Shown in pieces: positions 53,328 through 64,000 of a DNA stretch of 64,000 nt (its first letter is position 1; the number at the start of each line of letters is the position of its first letter). The notes under the pieces were generated by a model. It was not told where the DNA came from. It ran no database searches and saw only the letters and a program-made list of their open reading frames with translations. This stretch comes from Rotaria sp. Silwood1. Lineage: Eukaryota; Rotifera; Eurotatoria; Philodinida; Philodinidae. The stretch lies in the NCBI GenBank assembly GCA_905250075.1, contig CAJNOP010000022.1, positions 2,195,981 through 2,259,980 on the forward strand, in the 5' to 3' direction. The position numbers and the translations under genes were made by a program.

Positions 53328-54362
53328 CTATGTCAATACCGATTTAAACATAATATAAATTAATAAAATCAACACGAACATGTTCGAACACAATTTTCTA
53401 CATCTTGATGGTACCGTTATACGATTGGCGGCTAAGCGATTGAGCAAAACACTCAATCGTCGACCTCCTTGCGCAAGACGTTGTTCAATTATTCCGATAT
53501 TTCTTTCGTAGTAGATATCGCCCAATGTGAAATTGACCGATGCATCTATAGTCATATTAGCTTCGTCCAAATAGACTTGTTGGCAAACCACTTTGGAACT
53601 TTCATGAACCCATTGGTTGAAATTGTCATCGCTACCGGTCGATGTTTGACTAAGCATAAGCGCGTGAATATACTCGTAATAGCTAGTGATATCCGATTCG
53701 AAATGACGCGACAATCGTATCCTGATGAGGTCACTATCCCATAATGAATGAAGATTTGTTGGCAATGTTTCATTCATGAAATAGCCTAATTACAAAATGT
53801 ACGACTTCGACTAGTATTGTTTTGAATTCGAAAATAAAGATTTACCTCTGACACTATTGCCTCCGAGGTCTGCTGCGAAACCGACATGTAACGGTTGATG
53901 AACATCACCAACATAGTGGACAAGAAACATGAGTGCTTCTTGATGTTGGACATCGTCGAGCTTGGCATCGATGACACGTTTCGAATAATTTCTTAATGCA
54001 CCCTCAATGCAAATATCATTGACACAATCTCTCGATGGATCATAGTTACAAATACCAGATGGTGTATTGATGTAATGTAGTGGTCGGCTCCATTGCCAGT
54101 TTGGATGACCAAACGGATTTGTATCCGGATAAAGAATACCGTCAGCCCATACTGCTACAGCAGTCAAATTACCTGATAAATACCAAGGAACAAGAGATTT
54201 AACCCAATGAGACGCTTCATCAGTTAATTGGCTCTGAGCTAGACGAGCAACAAGACCGTGTCCAATGAGACCCCAGCTGTATACATCTTGTACAAGTGCT
54301 CCACAGAGAATGATTATTGAAAACAATGAAAATATTTTGTTGTGTACTGTTATTGTGATCAT
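53328..54362 (-). CDS. Secreted S1/P1-type nuclease, 324 aa
   Basis: Zinc-dependent endonuclease/3'-nucleotidase of the S1/P1 (phospholipase C-like) fold. Minus-strand exons: 54362-53846 and 53785-53328 (975 bases, phase 1 junction). A hydrophobic signal peptide (about residues 8-29) is followed at once by Trp30, the conserved mature N-terminal Trp that binds zinc, then His35 (WGLIGH). VWAD with Asp74, LHYIN, and the zinc ligand block HYVGDVHQPLHVGFAADLGGN follow. Exon 2 gives NLHSLWDSDLI, matching the family's N-LH-WD block. The spacing Trp1/His6/Asp45 of P1 nuclease is kept exactly. The C-terminus ends in a hydrophobic stretch (MFVLILLIYIMF), which could be a membrane or GPI anchor, unusual for this family. 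S1/P1 enzymes are common in plants, fungi, protists and bacteria but scarce in animals, so horizontal origin is plausible. Confidence 0.92.
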
Positions 54363-56244
54363 TAATTTGATAGAACAATATCAAACATAAAAGTAAGTCT
54401 ATAAGAATTCAACTTTGTGTTCTTATCAATGAGGCTTTCGTATTAAGAAGTACTTATATATTTATCGAATGCTTTCGTCACTATTATACGATGAATTGAA
54501 TAATGGCCACTTTTTTTTCTGTTGCTTTAATCTATTGAAACATAATGCACATGTTTTCAATATCAGCTTACGCACTTATAATTATTTCAACAATACTATC
54601 GCTGTAAATATTCAGAATATGATCGTCTAGCTAAACGTTTTTGTTATCAGCATTGCAAGCAAATAGACATTGTCGTTGACGGATAAATTGATTGAAGTGG
54701 TATGAAGCGACGTAAAGAGTCATAAGAATGATTTATTTAGATATGGTAGCCATAGATTGTCCAATGTTTTTTGTAGTTCAGTTTTCAGGAATCCTAAAAG
54801 ACCTATTAACCGACTGCAAGAAGAGTGACAATGGATGTGAATGTGTCTCAGACCTTCGTGTTCTTCGCAGAACGTAACTCCAACACACAAGAACCCTAAC
54901 ATTCCTTCTTCTAGTCATTAATGCATATGAAACGATTGCGAACCATTTGTACCATTTGAGCAAAAAGACGTAGCTAAGCTTATATCACATAGAATTCTCA
55001 ACCGAATTCAATAATTTGTTCAGATAATATACTTCACAGGTGTAGCTAATTTGGCTACTAAAATCAGGCGTCGAGCTATTGTTTGTCACTAAATGGCATG
55101 AAAATGATGTTACTTTTACACTTAAATTTCAGTTAAACAAGTACGACATCGATAAATGAAGCTGATTTTTTTTCTAATGAGGAAGCACTGTTAAAACTCA
55201 CTATTTTTTTTTATAGTATTATCGTCAAATAGGCTACCAAACGTGCTATTTGATTTAATGCAGCATTTTTTACTTTGCTTGTACTGATTTGAATTACTCG
55301 TGCTCCCATCCCGCTATCAATTGCTTTTTTCGGAAGAACAGCATAAATGAACTTTCAGTCAGCTATAGCCAAAAAATAGACTGATGAAAAAAAAACAAAA
55401 TGCTATTTAAAAGAGACCTACAATATTTGCTATTGGATAAAAAATAAAAAAGTTTGAATCTCAAAACACACCTTCCCTTTTGTATGTCTCGTCACGTTGG
55501 TTTTTGTTTTTTTTTTATCTATCTCAGGTCCTAATATATCTTGATGAAGATAATTCTTAGCACAATACTGATAAAATGTTTCCTCATACTTTTGTACTGT
55601 CACGCTTTTTTTAACAGCAATACCCATGTTTTTCAATCAAAGCAGAAAGAAACCTAGATATATCTGATATGAATCGAAAGCTCTTTGAAAGACAAATCTA
55701 GCTAGGCGTGTAAAGTTTTTTGCAAACGACACAGGTGAATTTACTTATGTTAAAGTGCACTTTTTTTTATTCTTTATGCATCAACAGAAGATTTTGTTTG
55801 AAAAATAGACTGAATAAAGGGTCAATATATGCACTTTTTTTTTAAGATATGTTTGGATAGCTTATGGTTCCACTTAGATTTATTCTCGATTCGTTTTTCT
55901 AAAAGAGGCTTTCAACATTTGCTGTAGTACTTTTACGATGACTCGATGATTCTCAAAATTGATCTGGAAACTACCGTTTTTTCGAAGCTTCGGCTATCTT
56001 TGATAATGGTAGTGACACAGTCATTGGTCTTCTTCATCTCTCTAATAGTAATATCTACTGAAATACGTGAAATCATTGTACTGATAAATGAAATTTTCAA
56101 AAAAAGTTGAAGTCAAACCATACAAATGGCTTACAATTGTCTCATACACATATGTATGTATAGCAACGTTTCAGTCACTTTTTAATTAATAACGATTTTT
56201 CCTATTATCGACATTACGTTACTAGTATTGAGCGCTAAAAGATG
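54363..56244. other. Region without recognised genes
   Basis: 1.9 kb upstream of the nuclease start. It contains that gene's promoter region. Short open frames at 54720-54963 and 55430-55636 (-) show no motifs. Confidence 0.5.
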
Positions 56245-56649
56245 TTATGTTTTATTCAAATAATCAACCAGAGTTCTTCTTGGATTTGGTTTAATCAAGA
56301 ACAGTATAATTAGGATACAAGAGAAGGACAAATTCTGAATCAGTAATCCCAGATGTATCCAACCAGGAGGTAAAAGATCGACATGAACTACATTGAGTAT
56401 AATGAAAACAAACATTGGCACGACAGTCAGAAACAGGTGTGAATTAAGAAATAAAATGCGACAGACAATTATTAAATCTCGGCGCACATATAGTTGAAGA
56501 TTGCCATTGATTTTTGATAAGACTTGCTGTTCATAATTCACTAAATGCTGATTGAGAACACTAATCACAATATTCGATATTATGAATAATAATGAACCCA
56601 TATAAAATAGGAAATCAAGTGTTAAACAAGTGACACAGCATAGATTATC
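56245..56649 (-). pseudogene. C-terminal exon of a 7TM-receptor-like protein, orphan
   Basis: On the minus strand a good acceptor (TTTTTGCAG, ending at 56650) is followed by an open frame of about 134 residues to a stop at 56245-56247. It has three strongly hydrophobic segments: LFYMGSLLFIISNIVISVL, then after a basic RRD loop IIVCRILFLNSHLFLTVVPMFVFIIL, then a third, HLGLLIQNLSFSCILIILFLI, followed by KPNPRRTLVDYLN. The order TM5-basic loop-TM6-TM7-short tail resembles divergent rhodopsin-like orphan receptors, with P-N-P in TM7's tail region. No upstream exon with TM1-TM4 was found in 56650-57500, so it is probably a fragment of a dead copy. An intact gene with distant exons cannot be excluded. 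Confidence 0.4.
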
Positions 56650-59600
56650 TGCAAAAACCTTTCTTTATGTTGTATGTTAATAGAACAGGTTAACTAATAG
56701 TGAAATAAAGTATCCAGTGACAAAGAACCCAACATATTTTGTCACTGTTAAAAATCAAGTTATGGATTTATCTTAATTCTAAGATATTTTTGAATGCTTG
56801 CCGAACAAATCAATAGTGAATACAGGCAATTGCAGAGTAATGCAAATAGGCATCACACAGGCAAAGAGAGTCGAGTCAACAGACAGCTCTTTATTCAATA
56901 TTATATGGGAAATATTTCAAGTCTAATCATTGCTCAGTGAGCAACAGTTGCATGTATCCTGGTATACTTCTTTCGTCAATGCTTTTTGTGTTTTTCCACG
57001 TGTAAACTTGTCGAGAGAAAATACTGATCTGCTTATTTTGTTTCACTCTCAATGTTGCCGATATGTCACTTTAGAATGCACATATAGAGACAATAAGGCG
57101 TGATGAGAATATCGTTGACATGCATTTTCACTTGTCTTCATTGATAAATTCATTTTTTTGATTATGTTATTTAGCAACTTTCAAGAAAGGTATCCCTTAT
57201 AATACGCATCTTTTCGTTGTATCTGAAACACTACTTCCTAGTTTCAGTCTCCAGTGATTCTTAAATTTCCAAATGAAATAACTTTGAATATTTGAATAAA
57301 TATTTTATCTGTTTCCCATGCATAATCAAAAGACAGTGAACAACATACGGACAAAACAAGACAATATATAACTACATGGAATCTGGAAGGCTTTAAAGGA
57401 GTTTCGCATGTTTCTATAAAACCGGATGCTGCACCATTCATTCAGTTGGATCGAATTCGGAATGCTAGGTTTTCAATGATCACTGTAACTTTATGATACG
57501 ATAAACTTTAATATCGTTTAATAGATGATCAATTAAGAAAGTATGCGTAAGAAAATCTAACAATTATTCGTAAACTGAGTGGAGACTCTTCACAGAGGTT
57601 TTATTAGAATACGTCAAACGAAATAGCACTCTGACTTAGCATTATACTCGAAGTCTTAGTCTGATCTCTTAGGTCCAGGTGTAAATGACCAGAAAATCAT
57701 TAGTCTGACGCACTCAAACTTACATGTGCCCTTTCAAGTTCCTCGACTATTTCATTCGAGTAGACCAAAAGCAAAGAAACAAAAAAAATGAGTATGATAA
57801 ATTAATCGATAAGTAGCATAAAGAAAAAGCACTCGAGAGATACGAAAGTTAGAAGAGACAGAATAGTAATCTGAAATCAACAAAATAAATTGGAAGTAAG
57901 CAGGGTAAACCAGTCAAAGTTACTAAGACAATGCCGAGCAATAGAATCAAAAACGAAATTCGAGAACCTTTGAGAAATAAAATATTAGAAAATACTTAGA
58001 AAAAAATGTTGTCAGTGCAAACATAGATGTTACTGATTTAAGGACGAAGAATTTGAGGAATTTATTTCTAATTCTCAATTTTACGCTTTTCAGTTTACGG
58101 AGATACGAATACTTTCAGTGCTATTGAATAGTAATAGTCATGACATCATTTCTCTTAAGAAACATCGAACTACTTGATTTTCAAGGTATTAATATCAAAC
58201 AATGCTGAAAAATACTTGCATATAATGTTTTCGTCTTTTTGTAATCGACAGAATCAATATGAAGTTAAAAGATTGTTGAAAAAAAATTTGCGCTATGTTT
58301 TTTGTAAATATTTGTGGATAATAAACCACCCTCGCACTCATTACTTTTAACCACATATATATATTCATCTCAGTGTTATTTCTTTTTGTCTTGACGGAAA
58401 AAAGGAACGACGCAAAGGTTGACTCATTACTTTGTATCATTGATAACACAGAATTCTACATAACGGTAAGTTCTCATTGGCATAAATCATGTTCCTAGAA
58501 TATTAAGCTGTTACTTATGATTTCACTCCGTATCGACACAGATCTGACTAAATTATGATCGGACATGACTTTTATTGGTTGATCATTACCATGCGACTAG
58601 TGGCTCAAAGCTTCTCATTAAAGAGCTGCACATCATAGTGATCTTCAATAAAAGTTCGGCAAAAAATTTTACGAAATCTCTGAGATATAGTTTTTCCATT
58701 CATCGTCTGTTCAATCATGAAAATTGATATTGTCGATAGGGAATTTTTAAATCACAGTTCAACTAGACTTGTGCCAATCGAAGAAGATATTGTACTTGCG
58801 AACAGGATTCTTTATCATACATAAACCAAAAGTGTCATCAAAAGAGGCTTTATACGAGCGGATGTACCAAATTTTGTTCAGAATAGCACATAAATAATGT
58901 TTTCTAATGAAAAATGTTCAACACAATCTCCAAACAAAGATAATCCCGCTAAGACAGTGTTTGTACATAATTCAAATGATTTCTTTCGAGATCACTAAAT
59001 CAGACGCATATTGTAAGTGTCACTCATAAAGTATGTCTGTGAAGTACAAGCCTACTATGGAGAAATTTTAGAACTTAGGACTGAAAATATTCATGATCAA
59101 ATTGAAGTAATCCAAAAATTTTAACACTTTTTTTTCAAAGGTTAACTTCTCTTTACAGATAGAAACCAATCATAATTTGCTCAGTGTTTTTCCGTTGCTG
59201 CAAATCGTATATGGACAGTAGAATATGATTTCCAAGGCAAAAAAAGAAAAAGTTTTGTGTGTTGTGTTTCTGCATGTATGACAGACACATTTAGGTCCAT
59301 CCCGTTTTGTATAGCACAATGCAAACACGTAAATTTTGGTTTTTTCCTTTATTCAATCCAAATACGGACATATTTACGACCTTTTTTGATTCATTTTATC
59401 TCCACTTATTATCGTTTTTACTGACAGATTAATGACTCAAAAACGTTAATAAAACCGTCGAAAATATTCATAAATTTGATGTGGTTCATAGTCTAAACAG
59501 GATTTAAGTACAATACAGCTATAAAATACTAATCAAAATGATAAGAATAAAGTGTTTTTTTTACTGATATTGTCTCCTATTTTTTCGCTTTCAAGAATAA

Positions 59601-60571
59601 TGAATCTCTCGATACATATACATGCATGTGAGTAGGTCATATCCAAATATGAAATGAACTTTTCTCAATGCAGCTGATGATGTAGCGTGCAGGTATAGAC
59701 GTTAGTCTATTCTTCACTTCAACTCACAGGTGCACGTTCATATTTGCGCATTCACACCCTATAGTTACACCCGAACGGCTAATTCCTTATCACAGACATT
59801 TCATTCACATCCAACTTATAAAAATTTTCCAAACGTTGACAGAATGTTGTTGTATACATGATATAATATAATCTCTATTACTACAAACATTCCTAAACTG
59901 CACAATGTCTTTCTAAAAACCCTTGATATTTCTGGTTTTTAGAAAAATATTTAATCAACTTGATTTGTGTATTTTGGACCATTTTGTTAATTTGCATAGA
60001 ATGATATATTATACAAGAAAAAACAGTTTCTCGAAAAAGTGAAGTCAACGGTTCTCTATTCAGATATTTTTCTTTAAAAAAATGTGTTCTCTAGATTGTA
60101 TCCAATCATTTTGGAACAACAAAATCTATTTTTGAGAAAGAAAGTCACATATTTTCCTATCATGTAAAAAAAAACACGTTGCGTAAAGGACAGCGTGAAG
60201 TATAATTAGATTAGATTAAGATCTATGGCACTATTGAAGTAAAACGTCGATAACAAATTTTGCTGAAATTTAAAATATAATTATTAAGCATCAAACCAGG
60301 TTTACCTATTAAATTAGGACGTTTAGGCTATTCCATCTATAAATAGCTTGGATACAATAGCCGAATAGAGCTTGTTTATGAAGCATATCGTATACACAAT
60401 TATTTACATACTGTATGGTCTAGTCTGTAATACTCTGTAGAGTTGATTGTGATGACACTATATTCTAACAATAAATATTTCAGATTACCTTGTTCACGTC
60501 TTCGTAAATTACAATAAAATAATTCAAGTCACTCACGAAAGCTGATAAATATAAATTTCATAACAGGGGCC
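56650..60571. other. Region without recognised genes
   Basis: 3.9 kb of AT-rich sequence. Open frames at 57244-57441 (-) and 58195-58449 (-) were read and show no domain, splice partner or motif. The 3' end holds the upstream region of the esterase gene. Confidence 0.5.
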
Positions 60572-62332
60572 ATGACAATGTCGATATCAATGATACTTTT
60601 ATTAATTAGCTGTTGCTATGCAGCTGAAGTAAGTCTTTCAGATGACTTTTTTTTTGAATAATAATATTTTTATTTTTAGAAGCTATCGCAATACAACGTC
60701 GATCCTAGTGAGACGTCAGTGTCTGGTTTATCATCTGGCGCATACCTTGCAACTCAAATACAAGTTGCATTTTCAGCCTCTATAAAAGGTGCTGGGATAA
60801 TAGCAGGCGGTCCATATGATTGTGGAGCTCAAATGAGTTACACAAGTTGTATGTATACAAGTACTCCGTCTATAGCTACGTCCATTTCAAATACGAAAGC
60901 ATGGAGCGATGACAAAATCGACAACATTCAAAATCTTGCAAAGCACAAAGTTTATATGATTTCTGGAACTTCGGATTCAACTGTTGGTGTTTCTGTAATG
61001 AATCAGTTATATAAATATTATGTGACCGATGGTCAATTCATTCCGAGCACAAATGTTGTATTTAACAAAGATTTGAAATCGGCACATACTTTTCCAACTG
61101 ATTTCGACAGTGCTGGTAATAATGGTTGTGGATCTACGAGTAGTCCTTATATAAGTAACTGCGGTTTTGATGGAGCAGGAGCAATACTCGAACATATTTA
61201 CGGCTCTTTAAAACCAAGAAATAATGGTGCACTCAGTGGAACATTTATTGAATTTAGTCAAGCAGAGTTTCTAACTAGTCCAAGAAGTTATGGAATGGAT
61301 GAAACCGCATGGATTTATGTACCTAAAAGCTGTGCTGATGGACAAACCTGTAAATTACATATAGCATATCATGGTTGTGCACAGGGCTATGAAAAAGTTG
61401 GTGATAAATTCGTCAAAAATACAGGCTACAATCGTTGGGCCGATACCAATAATATCATAGTTCTATACCCACAAGCAGTAGCTACAACTCTGAAAAACAT
61501 AGAAAGTAAAGCAACACTTCCCAACTCAAATGGATGTTGGGACTGGATTGGATGGTATGGTACTGATTTTGATGTCAAAAGTGGTAAACAATCGACTGCT
61601 ATGAAAAAAATGATTGATCGTATAACCAGTGGTTTCAATCCAATCGATACACCCACAGGACTTGATGTTATCGGTACTACAGATGATTCAATTTCTCTTG
61701 TGTGGAGACAAGTTTCCGGTGCTAGTGGTTATAATGTTTATAGAAATGACGGTAAAGCTAACAGCGAGTTAATCAGTGATACCACGTTTACGGACAATAA
61801 TTTGAATTCTGGTACAACCTATGTGTATACTGTAAAAGCTGTTTCATCAACAGGAGCTGAAAGTATATTCTCACAGTCAGTTAATGCTAAAACAACAGGT
61901 GAACCACCAGCTGTAGAAACACCAAGCGGCTTAACAGTTACTCGTATCACTTCTGATTCTATTACTTTACAGTGGGACTCAGCTTCAGGTGCGCAAAAAT
62001 ATAATGTCTATCGTGATGGAAATAAGGTAGCAGATGTTAGTATTACATCGTACACAGATACCGGTTTAAGTTCTGCAACTGATTACTTATATCAAGTCTC
62101 ATCCGTACAATACTCACAAGAAAGCCAAAAATCTAACGAAGTAGAAGCTACAACACTTACAGAGAAGGTGTGTTATAATGATAATAATTTTAATCATGTA
62201 ACTGCTGGAAGAGCTTATCATAGATTAGGCTATGCGTGGGCTCTTGGTTCGGATCAAAATATGGGACTTTATAATATTATTCAAAAAACAAATCTTTGCA
62301 AAACAAAAGAAAGCTATTACATTATCGAATAA
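60572..62332 (+). CDS. Secreted PHB-depolymerase-type esterase with two fibronectin-III domains, 569 aa
   Basis: Alpha/beta-hydrolase of the poly(3-hydroxybutyrate) depolymerase family, expected to cut polyester or other ester substrates outside the cell. Exons: 60572-60628 (57 bases, 19 residues, signal peptide) and 60680-62332 (total 1710 bases, phase 0 junction; intron 51 bases). The lipase box VSGLSSGAY puts the nucleophile at Ser37. GTSDSTVG and DLKSAHTFP are candidate sites for the Asp and His of the triad. YGMDETAWIYVPKSC and HIAYHGCAQG begin the second half, followed by CWDWIGWYG. Two fibronectin-III modules follow (about 340-430 and 433-512, each opening TP(T/S)GL-V and containing YNVYR). 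A C-terminal module (about 515-569, NHVTAGRAYHRLGYAWALGS, NMGLYN) is known from bacterial secreted enzymes. The domain order is bacterial, while the intron and poly(A) signals (62386-62391, 62402-62407) are eukaryotic. This makes it a likely horizontally acquired gene that is now domesticated. Confidence 0.92.
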
Positions 62333-64000
62333 TAATAAAAATGAAAACAACAAAATTGAAAAACACATTTTTACCAGATAGTCCTAATAAACCAGATTAA
62401 CAATAAACATTTAACTTTAAATATATGCTGTGATTTTTCTGATTGTATCAAACGACGTTAAGTCGAGAATTCACGCAAACATGCATTGTTTTTTTTTCAT
62501 CTATATTTCAAACACATAGCGTACATCCATACATTAGTTAACCTTTTTTCTAAAATAACGGAGCTATATCCTATAATAAAAACCAGTAAAGATCATACAA
62601 TTATTTTCGCTATTCATCGCCGGTTGTTAGTTGAAAATATCACATAAAATACTTTTCCTTGAGTTTGTGGCACGCTTACAATACGTCTAAAACAAACAAC
62701 AAGTTAGCTGTGGTTCAATTAGGTGAATGTTTAGTTGCATTTTATCAGTTAGAACTGGAACTTATGAATTCGATATCACAAATATAAATCTTTTAAAAAA
62801 ATGAATGCCACTTTTCTAACGATGATAATGACATATACTTGACGACAAATTAGAAGGGTAATTTATCGTCACCTTCGGTAATGATATCTAATGAGCCACT
62901 TCAAATCTCGAGAATGGCCCTACTTCACATCCAACACTTAGTGAAAAAGAAGAGAACGAGAGAGAAAGATGAACATAGCAAAGAACAATTGTGAGAGAGA
63001 ACAAAGCGGAAAGATGAAAGAAAGATCAACGGGAAGTGATATCAATATTGACCCAAGACAGAATCACCATTAGAAAAACCTATGCATTATATTCAAAACT
63101 CACTCAATGTCGGTTGTACAAAACTTCATGAACTATCATTTTATAAAAAAATGTTTCGTTCCATTACTCTTTTCCCGAAATATATGGCTTAGAAAAGTGA
63201 TAAATTTGAAAATGAAGTTTTAATCGAAAATTTTTTTGATCTGTCTATTTTTTCTGCGCACAGCGTTGAAGATGGGCTTATGTGATACATATATCAACTG
63301 AGAGTGTCTACTATTGAATTAAATACGTTTCGACAATTTCGAAATACCATGATAGATAAGAAATTCTAAGGCCACATGTAACATACCCTAGAGCAATCTT
63401 CAATAAAAGTGGAAAGAAGAATAGTATATATACATCATCTGCATATATGTTGTAAATCTTGTCATAAGAGAAGACGAAAATGTATTTATTATCCGTTAAA
63501 TGTCTTTATTGATGATATCACTATTGAAAGGATAATAGATAGTGTTTTTGTTAGTGGTTATCATAAATATGTATCATTCTTAAAGCTAGTTTTTGATAAA
63601 TTCAATTATTTTTTGTTGCCTATTAGCGAAATAAAAAGTAATAGAGGTCATTTTTAACTAATAAGCACTGTCATAAAAGAGAAAGAAACTAGAACTGCTC
63701 AAGTCATTTCACTTTCTTGTTTTCCTAACGATTACTGGAATGACTAAACTACTATGCATAAAACGGCAGCACGCCCTATCGATCTGTCCATATTACTTGC
63801 ATATTCGAAAGATCAATACTCTAATTAGATGGCTTTTTCATCATTGGCTTTTCTGAAGGCAAGATCAGAGTAAATGATTAAATGATTCTCACGTTTTACT
63901 TACAAAACACAACAAATGAGTCAACTGTTCCTTGCTTTGGTGATTAATAACTGATGGCAAAACATTAGCAACTTTGAAGTAAAATTAGTCATGTTTCTTT
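62333..64000. other. Region without recognised genes
   Basis: It contains the 3' UTR and poly(A) signals of the esterase. The open frame at 63409-63657 is not supported by any motif. Nothing else is recognised to the window end. Confidence 0.5.

Noticed and set aside
53469-53744. 91-residue plus-strand frame over the nuclease
   Set aside because: Antisense of nuclease exon 2; the minus-strand frame carries the family motifs.
61007-61656. Minus-strand open frames over the esterase
   Set aside because: Shadows of the esterase exon, with no motif of their own.
1-64000. tRNA, rRNA, CRISPR or retroelement structures
   Set aside because: I looked for tRNA T-loop patterns, direct-repeat arrays, reverse-transcriptase motifs and long terminal repeats and saw none that held up.

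Overview
The window is AT-rich (by eye about 70% A+T) metazoan nuclear DNA. Its protein-coding genes are split by many GT-AG introns, a good number only 45-70 bases long. An integrin alpha chain with its GFFKR tail, a histamine-H3-type amine receptor, a KIF20-type kinesin, a tektin-like axonemal protein and mitochondrial CPT2 show that it is an animal. Very short introns, strong A+T bias and two genes of non-metazoan flavour (a secreted PHB-depolymerase-type esterase and an S1/P1-type nuclease) point to a rotifer, most likely a bdelloid. That placement is inference.

Layout. 1-3076: no gene seen. 3077-18234 (+): integrin alpha, 26 exons, 1129 aa. Its 5.5-kb intron 24 holds a complete three-exon H3-like GPCR on the opposite strand (14405-11632). 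Smaller integrin introns hold a short hAT transposon copy and a foldback repeat. 18887-20862 (+): tektin-like protein, convergent with 27777-21096 (-), glucosamine-6-phosphate deaminase. The last intron of the deaminase gene is swollen to 5.7 kb by a 4.4-kb hAT copy that has a second hAT copy nested inside it. 29385-32536 (+): CPT2. 36860-40073 (+): C2-domain protein. 40567-47496 (+): kinesin-6. 47497-53327: gene-poor, with an assembly gap of 10 N flanked by identical 47-base copies. 54362-53328 (-): S1/P1 nuclease. 56649-56245 (-): orphan exon of a 7TM-like protein. 60572-62332 (+): PHB-depolymerase-like esterase with two fibronectin-III modules. 62333-64000: nothing recognised.

The genes do not form one pathway and there is no operon. 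They are ordinary housekeeping, cytoskeletal and signalling genes plus two candidate horizontally acquired secreted hydrolases. Exon boundaries were worked out by hand from splice sites and reading phase. Every multi-exon model given as a CDS closes in frame.
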